DNA of 64,000 nt from Thamnidium elegans (Eukaryota; Mucoromycota; Mucoromycetes; Mucorales; Mucoraceae). This document shows positions 33,607-43,525 of the stretch, piece by piece. A program made the translations under genes and the position numbers. The notes under the pieces were generated by a model that worked only from the letters and a program-made list of their open reading frames with translations, was not told where the DNA came from and did not search any database. The stretch is taken from assembly GCA_025201345.1 (NCBI GenBank), contig JAIXMG010000008.1, forward strand, positions 1,054,001-1,118,000. The letters are read 5' to 3'. Each line of letters opens with the position of its first letter. Position 1 is the stretch's first letter.

Positions 33607-34463
33607 ATGGTATTCTGTAGAAAATTAAAGAAGCCTATTCAAAGAAAAGTTGTTGTCGTTGGTGACGGTGCGTGTGGAAAGACATCACTTTTAAATGTAT
33701 TTAATCGAGGTTACTTCCCTCAGGTATTATTTATTAATTTACTGCTACATATTCAATGTATATTAAACTCTTTGTTTCTAGGTATATGAACCAACTGTAT
33801 TTGAAAATTACGTTCAAGAAGTTGTTGTAGACGGTAAAACTATTGAATTGTCTATTTGGGACACTGCTGGTATTGTACACACACATATTTGTTTTTATAA
33901 ATACAAATACTTATTAATATATATATATGTATATATAAAGGACAAGAAGAATTTGATCGATTAAGATCATTATCATACAATGATACACATGTCATTATAG
34001 TATGTTACTCAATTGATAATAGAGACTCGTTAGAAAATATACCCAACAAGTGGATCGAGGAATTACAGGAAGGTTGTCCACAAGCAAAAACTATTTTAGT
34101 GGCACTTAAATGTGATTTAAGAGATGACGAAGTAGCATTGAAAAAAATCAAACCAATTCTATATGAAGAGGTACAGACATAAGAAATATTTAGTAGATCA
34201 ACTTACTAATATTTATTAAATACAGGGTTTGGAAGTGGCAAAAAATATTAACGCTATTAGATACCTTGAATGCTCCGCTAAACACAATAGAGGCGTTAGA
34301 GAATGCTTTGAACAAGCAGCTAAAGTATCTACATTAGGTAAATATAACATTATAATTGGTATTTTTTTTTAAAAAAAAAAAAAGTTGTTTTTTTTAATTT
34401 TTAATTTAAAAAATAGTCAATTTGGATAATGATTCTGAAAGTCAATCTTGTATCATCCTTTAA
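33607..34463 (+). CDS. Rho family GTPase
   Basis: Five exons: 33607-33723, 33782-33869, 33941-34170, 34226-34337, 34417-34463; 594 nt, 197 aa. Motifs: [14 protein letters not shown] (P-loop), [10 protein letters not shown] (effector loop with the Thr of switch I), [17 protein letters not shown] (switch II), ALKCDLR (the Rho-type version of NKxD, with T/N replaced by K), [13 protein letters not shown], and a CaaX end CIIL. Leu at the last position predicts geranylgeranylation. The Rho insert ([11 protein letters not shown] and following) is present. The sequence is nearest in feel to fungal Rho3/RhoA classes acting in polarised growth and actin control. The unusual short polybasic region before the CaaX box (DNDSESQS, acidic) sets it apart from Rho1. 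Confidence 0.9.
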
Positions 34464-35275
34464 ATAACATCATTATAATTACTATACCCCCCGTTCTTTC
34501 CTAATATATAACACTATTTTACACCTTTTTTTTTGTGTGTGTGTGTAAGAGTTCCCTGTTTATCCAATAGTATATCTCATCCTTACACAAAACGGAAACT
34601 CTTTGACACTGATAATTGCCTAATCAGGTCAAATCCCATCCTTTTATCTATATATCGATATAAACTCATGTTAATGTTTATCCACGTTTTTTTTTTTTTT
34701 ATATAATTAACCCATTTATTTTAATTCTATTCACTATTGGATACATAAAAAAAAGAAGAAAGTTTGAAATTACCGCATATTTTTTTTTTACAGTAGAAAT
34801 TTTTACATAATATAATTGTAGTCCCCTTAAACGTGTGACAAAACATTTTAACTTTTTGTCACCCCATAACTGTTTTTTTTTTCTCAAGGTCCCCAAAAAA
34901 TAAATAAATACAATTTCTTTATTATTATACATGCTGGAACATACTTAAAGTTATCGAATACTTGTATATACGACATATATACGACATATATACTGATAAT
35001 TAGATATTATACGCGTCTTTTTTCTTTTTTTTTTTAAAAAAAAAGATCACTCTAGTGAAATAAATCGACCCACACACACACACTTAAAATTCACATGAAG
35101 GGAAGGTGAGATTTACTTTAAATATCCAATCAAAATATAGATGTAATCATAAGCATGAATCATTTCTGATCCAATGAAAAAGTAAAAGTAAAAGTGACGT
35201 TATATGAATACTTTTAGTATCTAGGTTAAAACACGAAATCTTTTTTTCATCTCTTCTTTTGTTTTGTTTAAAAAA
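34464..35275. other. Intergenic, Rho to HOM6
   Basis: About 810 bp, AT-rich with several T-runs and (CA)n at 35071-35083. A minus-strand frame at 34699-34932 is judged spurious. The last 60 bp is pyr-rich (TTTTTTTCATCTCTTCTTTT), the usual leader of genes in this window. Confidence 0.5.
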
Positions 35276-36557
35276 ATGGTTAACGTTGGTATTGTCGGTT
35301 GTGGATTTGTTGGTTCCGAGTTGATTGCTCAACTCCACGCTACTCGCTCAAGCGCTAAACGCTTGAAGGTAGTAGCTATTGCCAATATTGATACTATGAA
35401 CCTTTCCGATACCGATTACACCCCTCTTCATCTTACCAACTGGGAATCCGATCTTAACAACTCTGGCGTCAAGCCCGATTTGGACGTCTTTATCAAATAC
35501 ATGGCCAGCTCTAAAGAGCACGCCGTGATTGTTGACTGTACTGCCTCTCAAGCTATTGCCAACATGTACCCCTCTTGGTTGAAACAAAATCTTTCCATTG
35601 TCACACCCAACAAAAAGGCTTTCTCCGGTCCTCTTTCTTTATTCAAAGAGATTCACTTATTATCTGCCAACTACAGTGGAAACGGTCGTACCCCTATGAC
35701 CTATCATGAATCTACTGTTGGTGCCGGTCTCCCCGTTTTATCTACTCTTGTAGATTTTGTCAAGACCGGTGATGAAATTATCTCGATCGAAGGTATCTTT
35801 TCAGGAACCCTTTCTTATCTTTTCAACAACTACTCTACTACCGCTGCTGGTCCTTCTAAGGGTACATTTTCTGAAATTGTCAAGGTGGCTAAGGATTTAG
35901 GGTACACAGAACCTGACCCAAGAGATGATTTAAATGGTATGGATGTTGCTCGTAAGGTAAATATATATATACACAAGCGTTTTTTGTTTTGTTTGTTGAT
36001 AAAGAAAGTTTATTAGGTTACTATCTGTGGTCGTTTAGCTGGTTTGGATCTTGATTTATCTACTTTAAACGTAGAGAACATTGTTCCTGAATCTCTTCGT
36101 ACAGTTGCTACAGCTGATGAGTTTATGACAAAATTACCTAGCTTCGATGATCATTTTGCTAAATTGAATGAAGAAGCTAAAGCAGAAGGTAAGGTCTTGC
36201 GTTATGTTGGTGTTGTTGACCCCAAGGGTAACAGTGGTGTCAAACTGATGAAGTAAGTTTTTGATTCCCCGAGAAAAAGTTATTTTTTATTCATGTTTGA
36301 GGATTTTTTTAGGTACCCTGCTACTCATCCTTTCGCTGGCCTTCAAGGTAGTGATAACATTATCAAGTTCACTACCAAGTACTTTCCCAACGGTGTTATT
36401 GTTCAGGTAAGAAAAAAAAAAGATTAAAATAACAAATAATGGATACATAAACTCAAACGGGTACATTATATAGGGTGCAGGTGCAGGTGGTCCACCTACT
36501 GCTTACGGTATCTTTTCTGATTTACTCAAGATCCAAGAGCGTGTTGAAGGTTTCTAA
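35276..36557 (+). CDS. HOM6: Homoserine dehydrogenase
   Basis: Four exons: 35276-35956, 36017-36252, 36313-36406, 36474-36557; 1095 nt, 364 aa. It reduces aspartate semialdehyde to homoserine with NAD(P)H, on the route to threonine, isoleucine and methionine, in the cytosol. NAD-binding GIVGCGFVGSEL lies at residues 4-15; TPNKKAFSG and DPRDDLNGMDVARK carry the substrate and catalytic Asp/Lys residues of the family. GAGAGGPPTAYGIFSDLL near the end is the closing nucleotide-site loop. It lacks an aspartate kinase domain, as in yeast Hom6 (359 aa). An in-frame Met at 35264 adds MFKK only; 35276 is preferred because it lies in the leader context and matches the family start. Confidence 0.96.
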
Positions 36558-36694
36558 ACACTTTTGTACATTAAGAAATAAAAGTTCTTTCTTTTCTACC
36601 GGAAAAAAAAAAGGTCACAGAGCCTACACGTGCCTTAAATGCAATTATTTTTTTTTCTTTTTCTTTTTTACCCCTTCTTTTACATATAATAAGA

Positions 36695-37945
36695 ATGGTA
36701 TTCGAGAAATATCAAAAGGTCGCTATCGTTACAGGAGCTAATGGTGGAGTAGGCTACGGCATTTGTCAACATTTATTAGAGACCGAAGGAGAATCATTGA
36801 CACTTGTTATGGCATGTCGTAATGCTTCCCGAGCTGCCAACGCAAAAGAGAGATTACTTTTAGAGTTTCCTTTTGCCAATATTGATATTGAATTGGTTGA
36901 TGTGGGAAGTGTTCAAAGTGTAATGTCTTTCTCTAGTGCCATTACAAACAAGTACGAAATTTTTGTCTTTTGAGTTTGTACAATAATAAACTTATTTTAT
37001 TTTTTTCAGGTACCCTCACATCAATTATTTGTTTTGTAACGCTGGTATTTTAACTACACTCGGTATCAATTGGAAACTTATTTTCTACTTGCTGTTCACT
37101 GATCCCATTGGATTAATTGAACGTTCTGATGCAACTATCCAGCCTGTTGGAGAAATGAACGAAGATGGTATGGGTAAGGTATTTGCCTGTAACGTTTTTG
37201 GTCATTACATTATGGTAACCCCCCCCCCTTTTTTTTTTAAAAAAAAATAACTTATAATAACCATCATACGAACTAGACACGAGAGCTAGAAACATTATTG
37301 GCAAACTCGGGTGATGGACGAGTGATTTGGACCAGTTCAATTACAGCTGATAGCAATTCATTTAACATTGATGATTGGCAAGGTATTCAAAGGTAAGAAA
37401 GCTTGTACAACATTTGTCATCTTCAGCTAACGTATATATATATAGTCGTGAACCTTATGAATCATCTAAATGGGCATGTGATATTCTTTCTATTGCCCTT
37501 TGCGAACGTTTTGTAAAAGAAGAATCACATATATCATCGTTTACTACATCACCTGGTGTTGTAGCAACTGAAATTGGTAACTTACCTAGATGGGTTATAA
37601 ACGCTAGAACACTTGCACACTATTTGGTAGCCTAAAATATATCATATCATTGTAAATAATTAAAACATTAACTTTTTTTTCTTGTAGTTCCGAGTTTTGG
37701 GTGTCGCATCACAAACAATTACCTCTTACAACGGCGCTGCAGCGGACGTTTATGCAGCACTTCAACCACTCAACAAGATGAATTTCTTGTGCCGCTACGG
37801 CTCTTTATGTAGCCGATGGGGTGCTACTTATGTCAGAGCTAGTCCTATCTCTTACGATCGCGGTACTGCTGAGCAACTAATTGAGAAATGTGAATTGGCT
37901 TATCAAGCCTTTAAATCTAATCTTTCTACTGCACCAGCAAATTAA
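36695..37945 (+). CDS. ERG27: 3-ketosteroid reductase
   Basis: Five exons: 36695-36951, 37010-37214, 37277-37392, 37446-37626, 37688-37945; 1017 nt, 338 aa. A short-chain dehydrogenase with TGANGGVGYG (TGxxxGxG, residues about 13-22), NYLFCNAGI, VIWTSSITA and the active-site YESSK (Y-x3-K). The extended region after NAG (LGINWKLIFYLL) and C-terminal SYNGAAADVYAAL with WGATYVRASPI fit the sterol 3-ketoreductase Erg27/HSD17B7 and not a generic SDR. It reduces the 3-keto group after C-4 demethylation in ergosterol synthesis, on the ER in complex with Erg25 and Erg26. It starts 137 bp after HOM6 on the same strand. Confidence 0.9.
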
Positions 37946-38978
37946 ACACGTCTTGTACAATAATTCATGTATAGGGAGTTGTCTTACTTAATAATAATTC
38001 TAATAACACTAATAAAAGTCCTAATTTTTTTTGATTCATACTCTCTACTGTTATTCGTAGCTTAGGAATGAATCTTTTGCAGTAATAAGAAGTGCTCCAG
38101 GTTTAAGTGTCCTTTTTTTTTTTTTTTTTTTTTTTTTTATTAACATTCTTATTTGTATTTACGCTAATTGTTTACAATTACATATTTATAATGCTTTTTA
38201 AAACTTGCTACTAAAAGTAATTTTTTTTTACTTGTACCAATTACAAACTACTTTTCTATACGATTATATTTGAGTTATGTTAATAACTTTGCAGATATAT
38301 ACACATTTTTCCCTTTTGTCTATACACCTTAAAATATATTATGTTTGGTTCAAATAACAAAAAAAAAAAAAAAAAAAGAATAAAAAAGAAAGTAAAAATA
38401 ATACCGAAAGATGTAGAATATGTAGCATCAATTTTTTTTTTGAAAAAAAAAAGAAAAAAAAAAGTGTTGCTTCAAGGAATTAAGCGGAAAAATATCAAAA
38501 CTCATTCCAGTGAAATCCATGATCTGGAGTGCTGGAATTTTTTCTTAGTTTCTTCATACTCAAGTTTTTCTTTAAAAAGAGAAAGATAAAAGGATGCTCG
38601 TACTTTTTTTGTGCACGGACGAACTAATTTATAGCTTATTAAACGAACAATTTAAGTGTGGGAGAGAGATAACGGCACACCCTTTTTTTACACTTCATAA
38701 AAAGGTTCTTTTATAGAATTCTGGGTTACTTATATTTGTTATGCAGATAAAATATGCCAGTAAAATATAAAATATAATATTTGTTATTTTCATTTATATA
38801 AAGAGAGCATTAAATAAATTGTATGTACTAGTGATTAACTCTTTTGATAATAATATTAATAAAACGTAGGTGTTTTTTATATATATATATATATCTATTC
38901 GAAATAACAATAAATATTTATAATATAGTTTCTGCCTGTCAAAAAAAAAAAAAAAAAGCTCAATACATATAAAAAAAA
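37946..38978. other. Spacer upstream of the secreted cysteine-rich gene
   Basis: About 1 kb. A T-run of about 27 lies at 38112-38138 and A-runs at 38361-38377 and 38940-38957; TA repeats occur near 38877-38893. A frame at 38341-38589 is mostly poly-Lys from A-runs and is rejected. Confidence 0.5.
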
Positions 38979-39206
38979 ATGAAGATTACATTTATCTTGC
39001 TAGTATTAATGATCAATGTTATTTACGTCCATGCTTCTTGTGAATGGTTTGGAACTGCTCCATTCTGTGAAGGAAGTTGTCCTCCCGGCTGGTCGCATGA
39101 GGGCGATGATAGACACAGCGAAGTAGGTCCTGACGGAAACGAAAGTAATCCTGGATTCGGCTTAAGCTGTTACACTGGTACCAAAGCATTATGTTGTAGT
39201 AGCTGA
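38979..39206 (+). CDS. Small secreted cysteine-rich protein
   Basis: A single exon of 75 aa. Residues 1-20 form a signal peptide (MKITFILLVLMINVIYVHAS, cleavage likely after HA). The mature part begins CEWFGTAPFCEGSCPPGW and closes with CYTGTKALCCSS, six Cys in total (C, C, C, C, CC pattern), Gly- and acid-rich in between. The C-x-W-x-G-T-A-P-F-C-x-G-x-C-P motif recurs in small secreted proteins of fungi and some other eukaryotes and bacteria, with no settled function. I infer an extracellular disulphide-rich protein, possibly effector-like or wall-associated. The start is the first Met, right after an A-run leader typical here. Confidence 0.75.
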   Translation: MKITFILLVLMINVIYVHASCEWFGTAPFCEGSCPPGWSHEGDDRHSEVGPDGNESNPGFGLSCYTGTKALCCSS

Positions 39207-39356
39207 GCAAATTATTACTCGATAGTAATAAAACATACCTTTTTTTAAATGACACAAACATTATGGTGTATCTAGATCATTTTTTTTTTTTCGCTGTATT
39301 TAAATGCAAAATAAACTAGTTTATTTTTTTTATTTTTTTCCTTCCGTACACAAAAT

Positions 39357-40352
39357 ATGTCTGGTGCTAAAAGAACCTTTGATATGGACAGCGGGTCCTC
39401 ATATAAACGCGCTCGCGTCGACAAAAAAGCAAGACCCTCCGAAACCGACATCGAATTCAGTCATGAAGACGAACTCGAAGGAAAGAAATCACGTCGTGGT
39501 GCAGTTAATTTCGATGTCTATGATAGTGAAGATGAAGAAGTTGGCGGAGGCGTCTTTAGTAGTGATTCAGAAGACGAAGACAAAAAGGAAGAAGACAAGG
39601 AAGTACCGGCAGTCAATGAAGACTTTGATATGTTTGGCGGTGCGCCCGAGCCCACCAAGGAGAAAGGTAAAGGTAAAGTGGATCTGACAGAGATTGAAGG
39701 TCAAGAGTTCAATTCATTTGATCGTGATGGATCAGACGACGATGACGAAGACGATGTAGAAAATGGAGTGAAAAAAGCAGCCAAGATTTCTGCGTTTAAT
39801 ATGAACGAAGAGTTGGAAGAGGGTAGTTTGGACGATAAGGGAAATTATATTCGTAACAAAGTCGACCCACAAGCATTTCACGATAAATGGATGGAAGGCA
39901 TCTCACGTAAAGACATGAACAAAGCTAAGGAAGCGCTTGCAAAGAGAGAAAGAGAAGAAGCGTTAAAGGAAGCTGAACGTCAATCGACTATGCCACAAAC
40001 ACAAACGGATATTTACCGTTGCTTAGTGGAATATTTAATGCCAGGACAAACTGTACAAGAGGCATTGACATCGTTAGCCAATTCATTACCTAAAAAAGTA
40101 CCTGCATGGAAGCAAAAGATGCTGGATAAAAAGAACAAGAACAAAAAAGGAAAGGAACCTGTTGTATTAACGGAAGAAGAAGAAGCTGCCAGACGTAAAA
40201 AAGTTGAAGATATTACTGGTTTAGCTGATCAAATGATGGCTTTAGGTCATTTTAATATATATGAAGATACCTTTGAGATTATGGTTCGTTATTTAAGAAA
40301 AGAAGGTGTAGTAGATCAAGGCTGGTTACCTGATTCAGCCAAACAATCATAA
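39357..40352 (+). CDS. CD2BP2/Lin1-like protein without a GYF domain
   Basis: A single exon, 331 aa. The N-terminus is basic then acidic (KRTFDMDSGSSYKRARVDKK; VNFDVYDSEDEE). The conserved core is KISAFNMNEELEEGSLDDKG through YIRNKVDPQAFHDKWMEGI (about residues 143-185), and a second block ITGLADQMMALGHFNIYEDT lies about 285-305; both are shared by human CD2BP2 (U5-52K) and yeast Lin1, components linked to the U5 snRNP. In those proteins a C-terminal GYF domain follows; here the frame ends GWLPDSAKQS, 45 bp before the convergent HGD stop, so there is no room for a GYF domain. Function: pre-mRNA splicing, inferred. A truncation is possible, but the end looks clean. Confidence 0.85.
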   Translation: MSGAKRTFDMDSGSSYKRARVDKKARPSETDIEFSHEDELEGKKSRRGAVNFDVYDSEDEEVGGGVFSSDSEDEDKKEEDKEVPAVNEDFDMFGGAPEPTKEKGKGKVDLTEIEGQEFNSFDRDGSDDDDEDDVENGVKKAAKISAFNMNEELEEGSLDDKGNYIRNKVDPQAFHDKWMEGISRKDMNKAKEALAKREREEALKEAERQSTMPQTQTDIYRCLVEYLMPGQTVQEALTSLANSLPKKVPAWKQKMLDKKNKNKKGKEPVVLTEEEEAARRKKVEDITGLADQMMALGHFNIYEDTFEIMVRYLRKEGVVDQGWLPDSAKQS

Positions 40353-40397
40353 TAAAGTCATTTTTTTTTTATATGTACATACTATTTTTTTATTTTT

Positions 40398-42039
40398 TTA
40401 TTCAAGTTTTCCAGTAAATTTATCATCTAATTTTTGCCACGCCTTATAATAATCAGGCTGAACTTTACCACAGGTTTTTAATCCCCAAGGTGTAAGAGAC
40501 AACATAAAGCAAGTTTCAAACATGAATGCTTGGTTATTGGCCCCAACATAAACTGGTTTTAAGTCTGCTTGTGATGCACCTTCAAACACAGCCGCGTCTG
40601 GACCATGAGGTGTCATGGCCGAGTGAAGAGATCCACCACCAGGCAAGAAACCGTCTGTTTTACCATCATAGTCACCGTGGATCAAACCCATAAATTCAGA
40701 CATACAGTTACGATGGAAATAAGGAGGACGGAACTACACATATAAAGTTAGTTTTTTTTATCTTTTTTTTTTAGTGTCATTAGTTTACTTACAGTCTTTT
40801 CTGTTACAGCCCAACGAGGAGGAAAGATAACAAAATCAGCAACGGCTACACCAGGTGTATCTGATTTAGCTGTTAATACTGTAAAGATAGAAGGATCCTA
40901 AACATTTGAAAAAAGATTTAGAGATCTCAAAGTTTTTTTTATACACATAATCCCCAACGCTTACAATATGATCAAATGAAACACTATTGATAGTACAGAA
41001 ATTGGCTAAATCGTACTTGTAAGGAGCATAATTACCGTGCCAAGCAACTACATCAAATGGGGTATGAGATTGTTTAGCAGTAAACATCTTGCCGTTGAAT
41101 TTAGTGATGATCTTCCAATCGACGTTGTTTTCTTGGTCAAAAGCAGCTTTAGGTGTTAAAAAGTCGCGAGGGTTAGCAAGACCATTAGCTCCGATAGGTC
41201 CGAGATCAGGTAATTCGTAATGAGCACCGAATACTTCGAGTACATAACCACGACTACAAGTAAAAAAAAAAAAAAAAAGTTAGTAAAAACAATGCTCATA
41301 TACTGTTTAGTATATATATATATATATATTTACGATTGACCATCAGGAAGAGAAACCGAAAATCGAATACCTCTTTGAATAACTGCAATTTCATTAGGAG
41401 ATACCCTCATTTTACCAAACTCGGTAACAATATCGAGCACACCTTGTTGAGGAACTAATAAAAAGACGTGTTAAAACAACATGATTTATAAACACCTTTA
41501 TTATATAACTTACCAATCAAGAAATCACCATCCGAGTTATAAAAGGCAGATTTACCCATATCGGTATTAGCCGTATAAATATGAACGGCAAGTCCACTTC
41601 TGCAAGCGGGATCACCAGCACCGGCTAAAGACTTTAAGCCTTGAACAAAGTCGACCTTTTCAGAATCAAGAGGTAAATCAAATGGACTCCAACGAATTTG
41701 AGTAGGTGTGATTAAAACGTCGTCTCCGCCAAACTTGGATACAAGTAAGTTGGAGGTATCGGTTGGTTCAAAAGGAGTATGCACAACAGAAGGACGAATA
41801 CGGTAAAGCCAACTAAGGATATAGATGAGATATTGCACAGAGAAAAAAAAAAGAATAGTATATTACCTTCTTTGGTTATGAGTTCTAGGTACAGTAAATG
41901 CAGTACCTGATAACTGTTCAGCATATAAATTATAAGGACACTTTTGAGGTGTGTTTTGACCCTTGGGAAGAGAATTAGGTAGCGCCTCAGAAGAAAAATG
42001 GTTACCGAAGCCTTGATGATAAGAGTAGTCTGCAGTCAT
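40398..42039 (-). CDS. HGD: Homogentisate 1,2-dioxygenase
   Basis: Six exons: 42039-41867, 41812-41514, 41454-41334, 41253-40965, 40897-40793, 40733-40398; 1323 nt, 440 aa. It opens the ring of homogentisate to maleylacetoacetate in tyrosine and phenylalanine breakdown. The non-heme Fe(II) ligands are all visible: H336 (PPYFHRN), E342 (CMSEFMG) and H372 (MTPHGPD). The N-terminus [20 protein letters not shown] and [14 protein letters not shown] are classic. Length matches human HGD (445 aa). It is convergent with the CD2BP2-like gene. Confidence 0.97.
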
Positions 42040-42254
42040 TTTGTAATAAAAAAAAGTAAAAAGTAAAGAGAGAGAAAGAAACAAAAAAAGTTTATAATTA
42101 TATGCTTTGTTCGGCGTGGGAAAATGAATGTGGATAAGGAACATCGAATCATGCAATTCAGTATCCGATAAATTCCTGTTGACCGTTATCTAACGGTGTT
42201 AAGGGACATAACTGAATCACCAAAAAAAAAAAAGCGCTTACTTTTCAGTCACTC

Positions 42255-42784
42255 TCAAATCGTGCAATTAATTTGACAACATATTTTTTTTTCTCTTCGT
42301 TCTTGCGCTTCATTTTTGGTACCAACTTCATTCGACTTCTAATAGAAGTAATGATACTATTGATTCTTTTACTTTTAATTTGTTTTATTCAGTTTATTTT
42401 TCAGCTTTAAACTTACAGAAGTTCTCATATTCCGATAGTAGGTATCATCATTATTCAAAATCTGGCTACAAGTGAGTATGATATAAAGTATCATAATAGA
42501 ATTTTCTTACCTCGTAACTATTGTCTTTAACAGTTCTGCACCAAGTAACAAGGTTAAGTGACTTCGTAGTATCATTACGATGGAGTTTACAGCATTTTCG
42601 AAACCAGAAATAGCAGCATCATGATCTAACGTCTTTGAAGTGACCTCTAAGAAAACTATATGATCAAAGTTCAGGTAGTTTTTGACAATAAAATCTTCCA
42701 TGAGAAAAAAAGGGGAAATCTTGATACACGGTCGATTAAAAAGGTGCGACGTATTACTTTTCACTTACCTTTGAGGAAAACCAT
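42255..42784 (-). CDS. Small four-exon gene of unknown function
   Basis: Exons 42784-42769 (16 nt), 42646-42511, 42465-42417 (49 nt), 42338-42255; 285 nt, 94 aa. All junctions are GT-AG with strong donors (GTAAGT, GTAAGA, GTAAGT) and the frame stays open only with all of them, which argues for a real gene. The protein starts MVFLKEVTSKTLDHDAAISG; the middle is amphipathic to hydrophobic (VNSIVMILRSHLTLLLGAEL) and the end charged then Cys-containing (QERREKKICCQINCTI). I do not recognise a family. It lies upstream of and parallel to HGD. Confidence 0.5.
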
Positions 42785-43525
42785 TTGGATAAGAAAAAAC
42801 AAAAACAAAAACAAAAACACGAAAGCAAAAAAAAACAAAAATAAATAGGGTGTGATAAAATAGGGCGTAATTTACTTATATGATCTATTTACTCATCATG
42901 ATAACTGGTCCCCTTAGTTTTTATAAGAGGATACATTGGACATTATGAATGAATAAATATACCGAAGGCTTTTTATTCTATCATGGATAATGCCCCCGTT
43001 CTATTCATCGCGTGAAATAAGCGAGATGGTAGAGAATAGAAACAAAGGCTGTGAATATATATCTTCCATAGATAAATCCATTTGAGCAATTCTGGGCTAT
43101 ATTGTTAAGCATAAAAGCAATACGAGTAATCAACTTATGTAATTTGAAACACTCGCACAAATGAATAACGGAAGCGTGTAGTCTAAGTCCCTTTTATCTC
43201 ATCTTTGTCAACACTACTCAACACTAAAAAAAAATCATTTCAAAAACTGCTTAAACAAAAGTCCTTCTACTATTTAAAGAAAATGCTTTGCTGTATGCTC
43301 CAAAATCAAGTTCCAAAAAATGTACGATTTGTGGTACTTGAAAAAAAAAGGGGGAGCAAAAAAAAAAACGGACTTGTTTTAAGCTCTCTCTCTCTCTCTT
43401 TTTCTTTTCTGTACTAAAAGAATACAGAATCCTTTTCTTTAAAAAAAAAGACACACCTATATAACAACAACACACATTTTTTAAAAAGGAAATAAAAAAG
43501 AAAAAAAGTAATTAAGAAGAAACAT
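42785..43525. other. Spacer with repeat R1 left-half copy
   Basis: Contains an (ACAAAA)n-like tract near 42800-42820, repeat R1 copy B, a TC microsatellite (CTCTCTCTCTCTCT at about 43385-43398) and the A-rich leader of the NUDIX-CCCH gene. No gene seen. Confidence 0.5.
43081..43360. repeat. Dispersed repeat R1, left-half copy
   Basis: Matches 1813-2130 in the same orientation: TGAGCAATTCTGGGCTAT, GTTAAGCATAAAAGCA, GAAACACTCGCACAAA, the CTTTTATCTCATCTTTG region, ATTTAAAGAAAATGCTT and CAAGTTCCAAAAAATGT. The right half of R1 is missing here. Confidence 0.6.

Noticed and set aside
34699..34932. Minus-strand frame in the Rho-HOM6 spacer
   Set aside because: Poly-Phe and Lys from T/A runs; no domain; overlaps a probable 3' UTR.
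38341..38589. 82-codon Lys-rich open frame
   Set aside because: It is mostly a translation of A-runs in a spacer.
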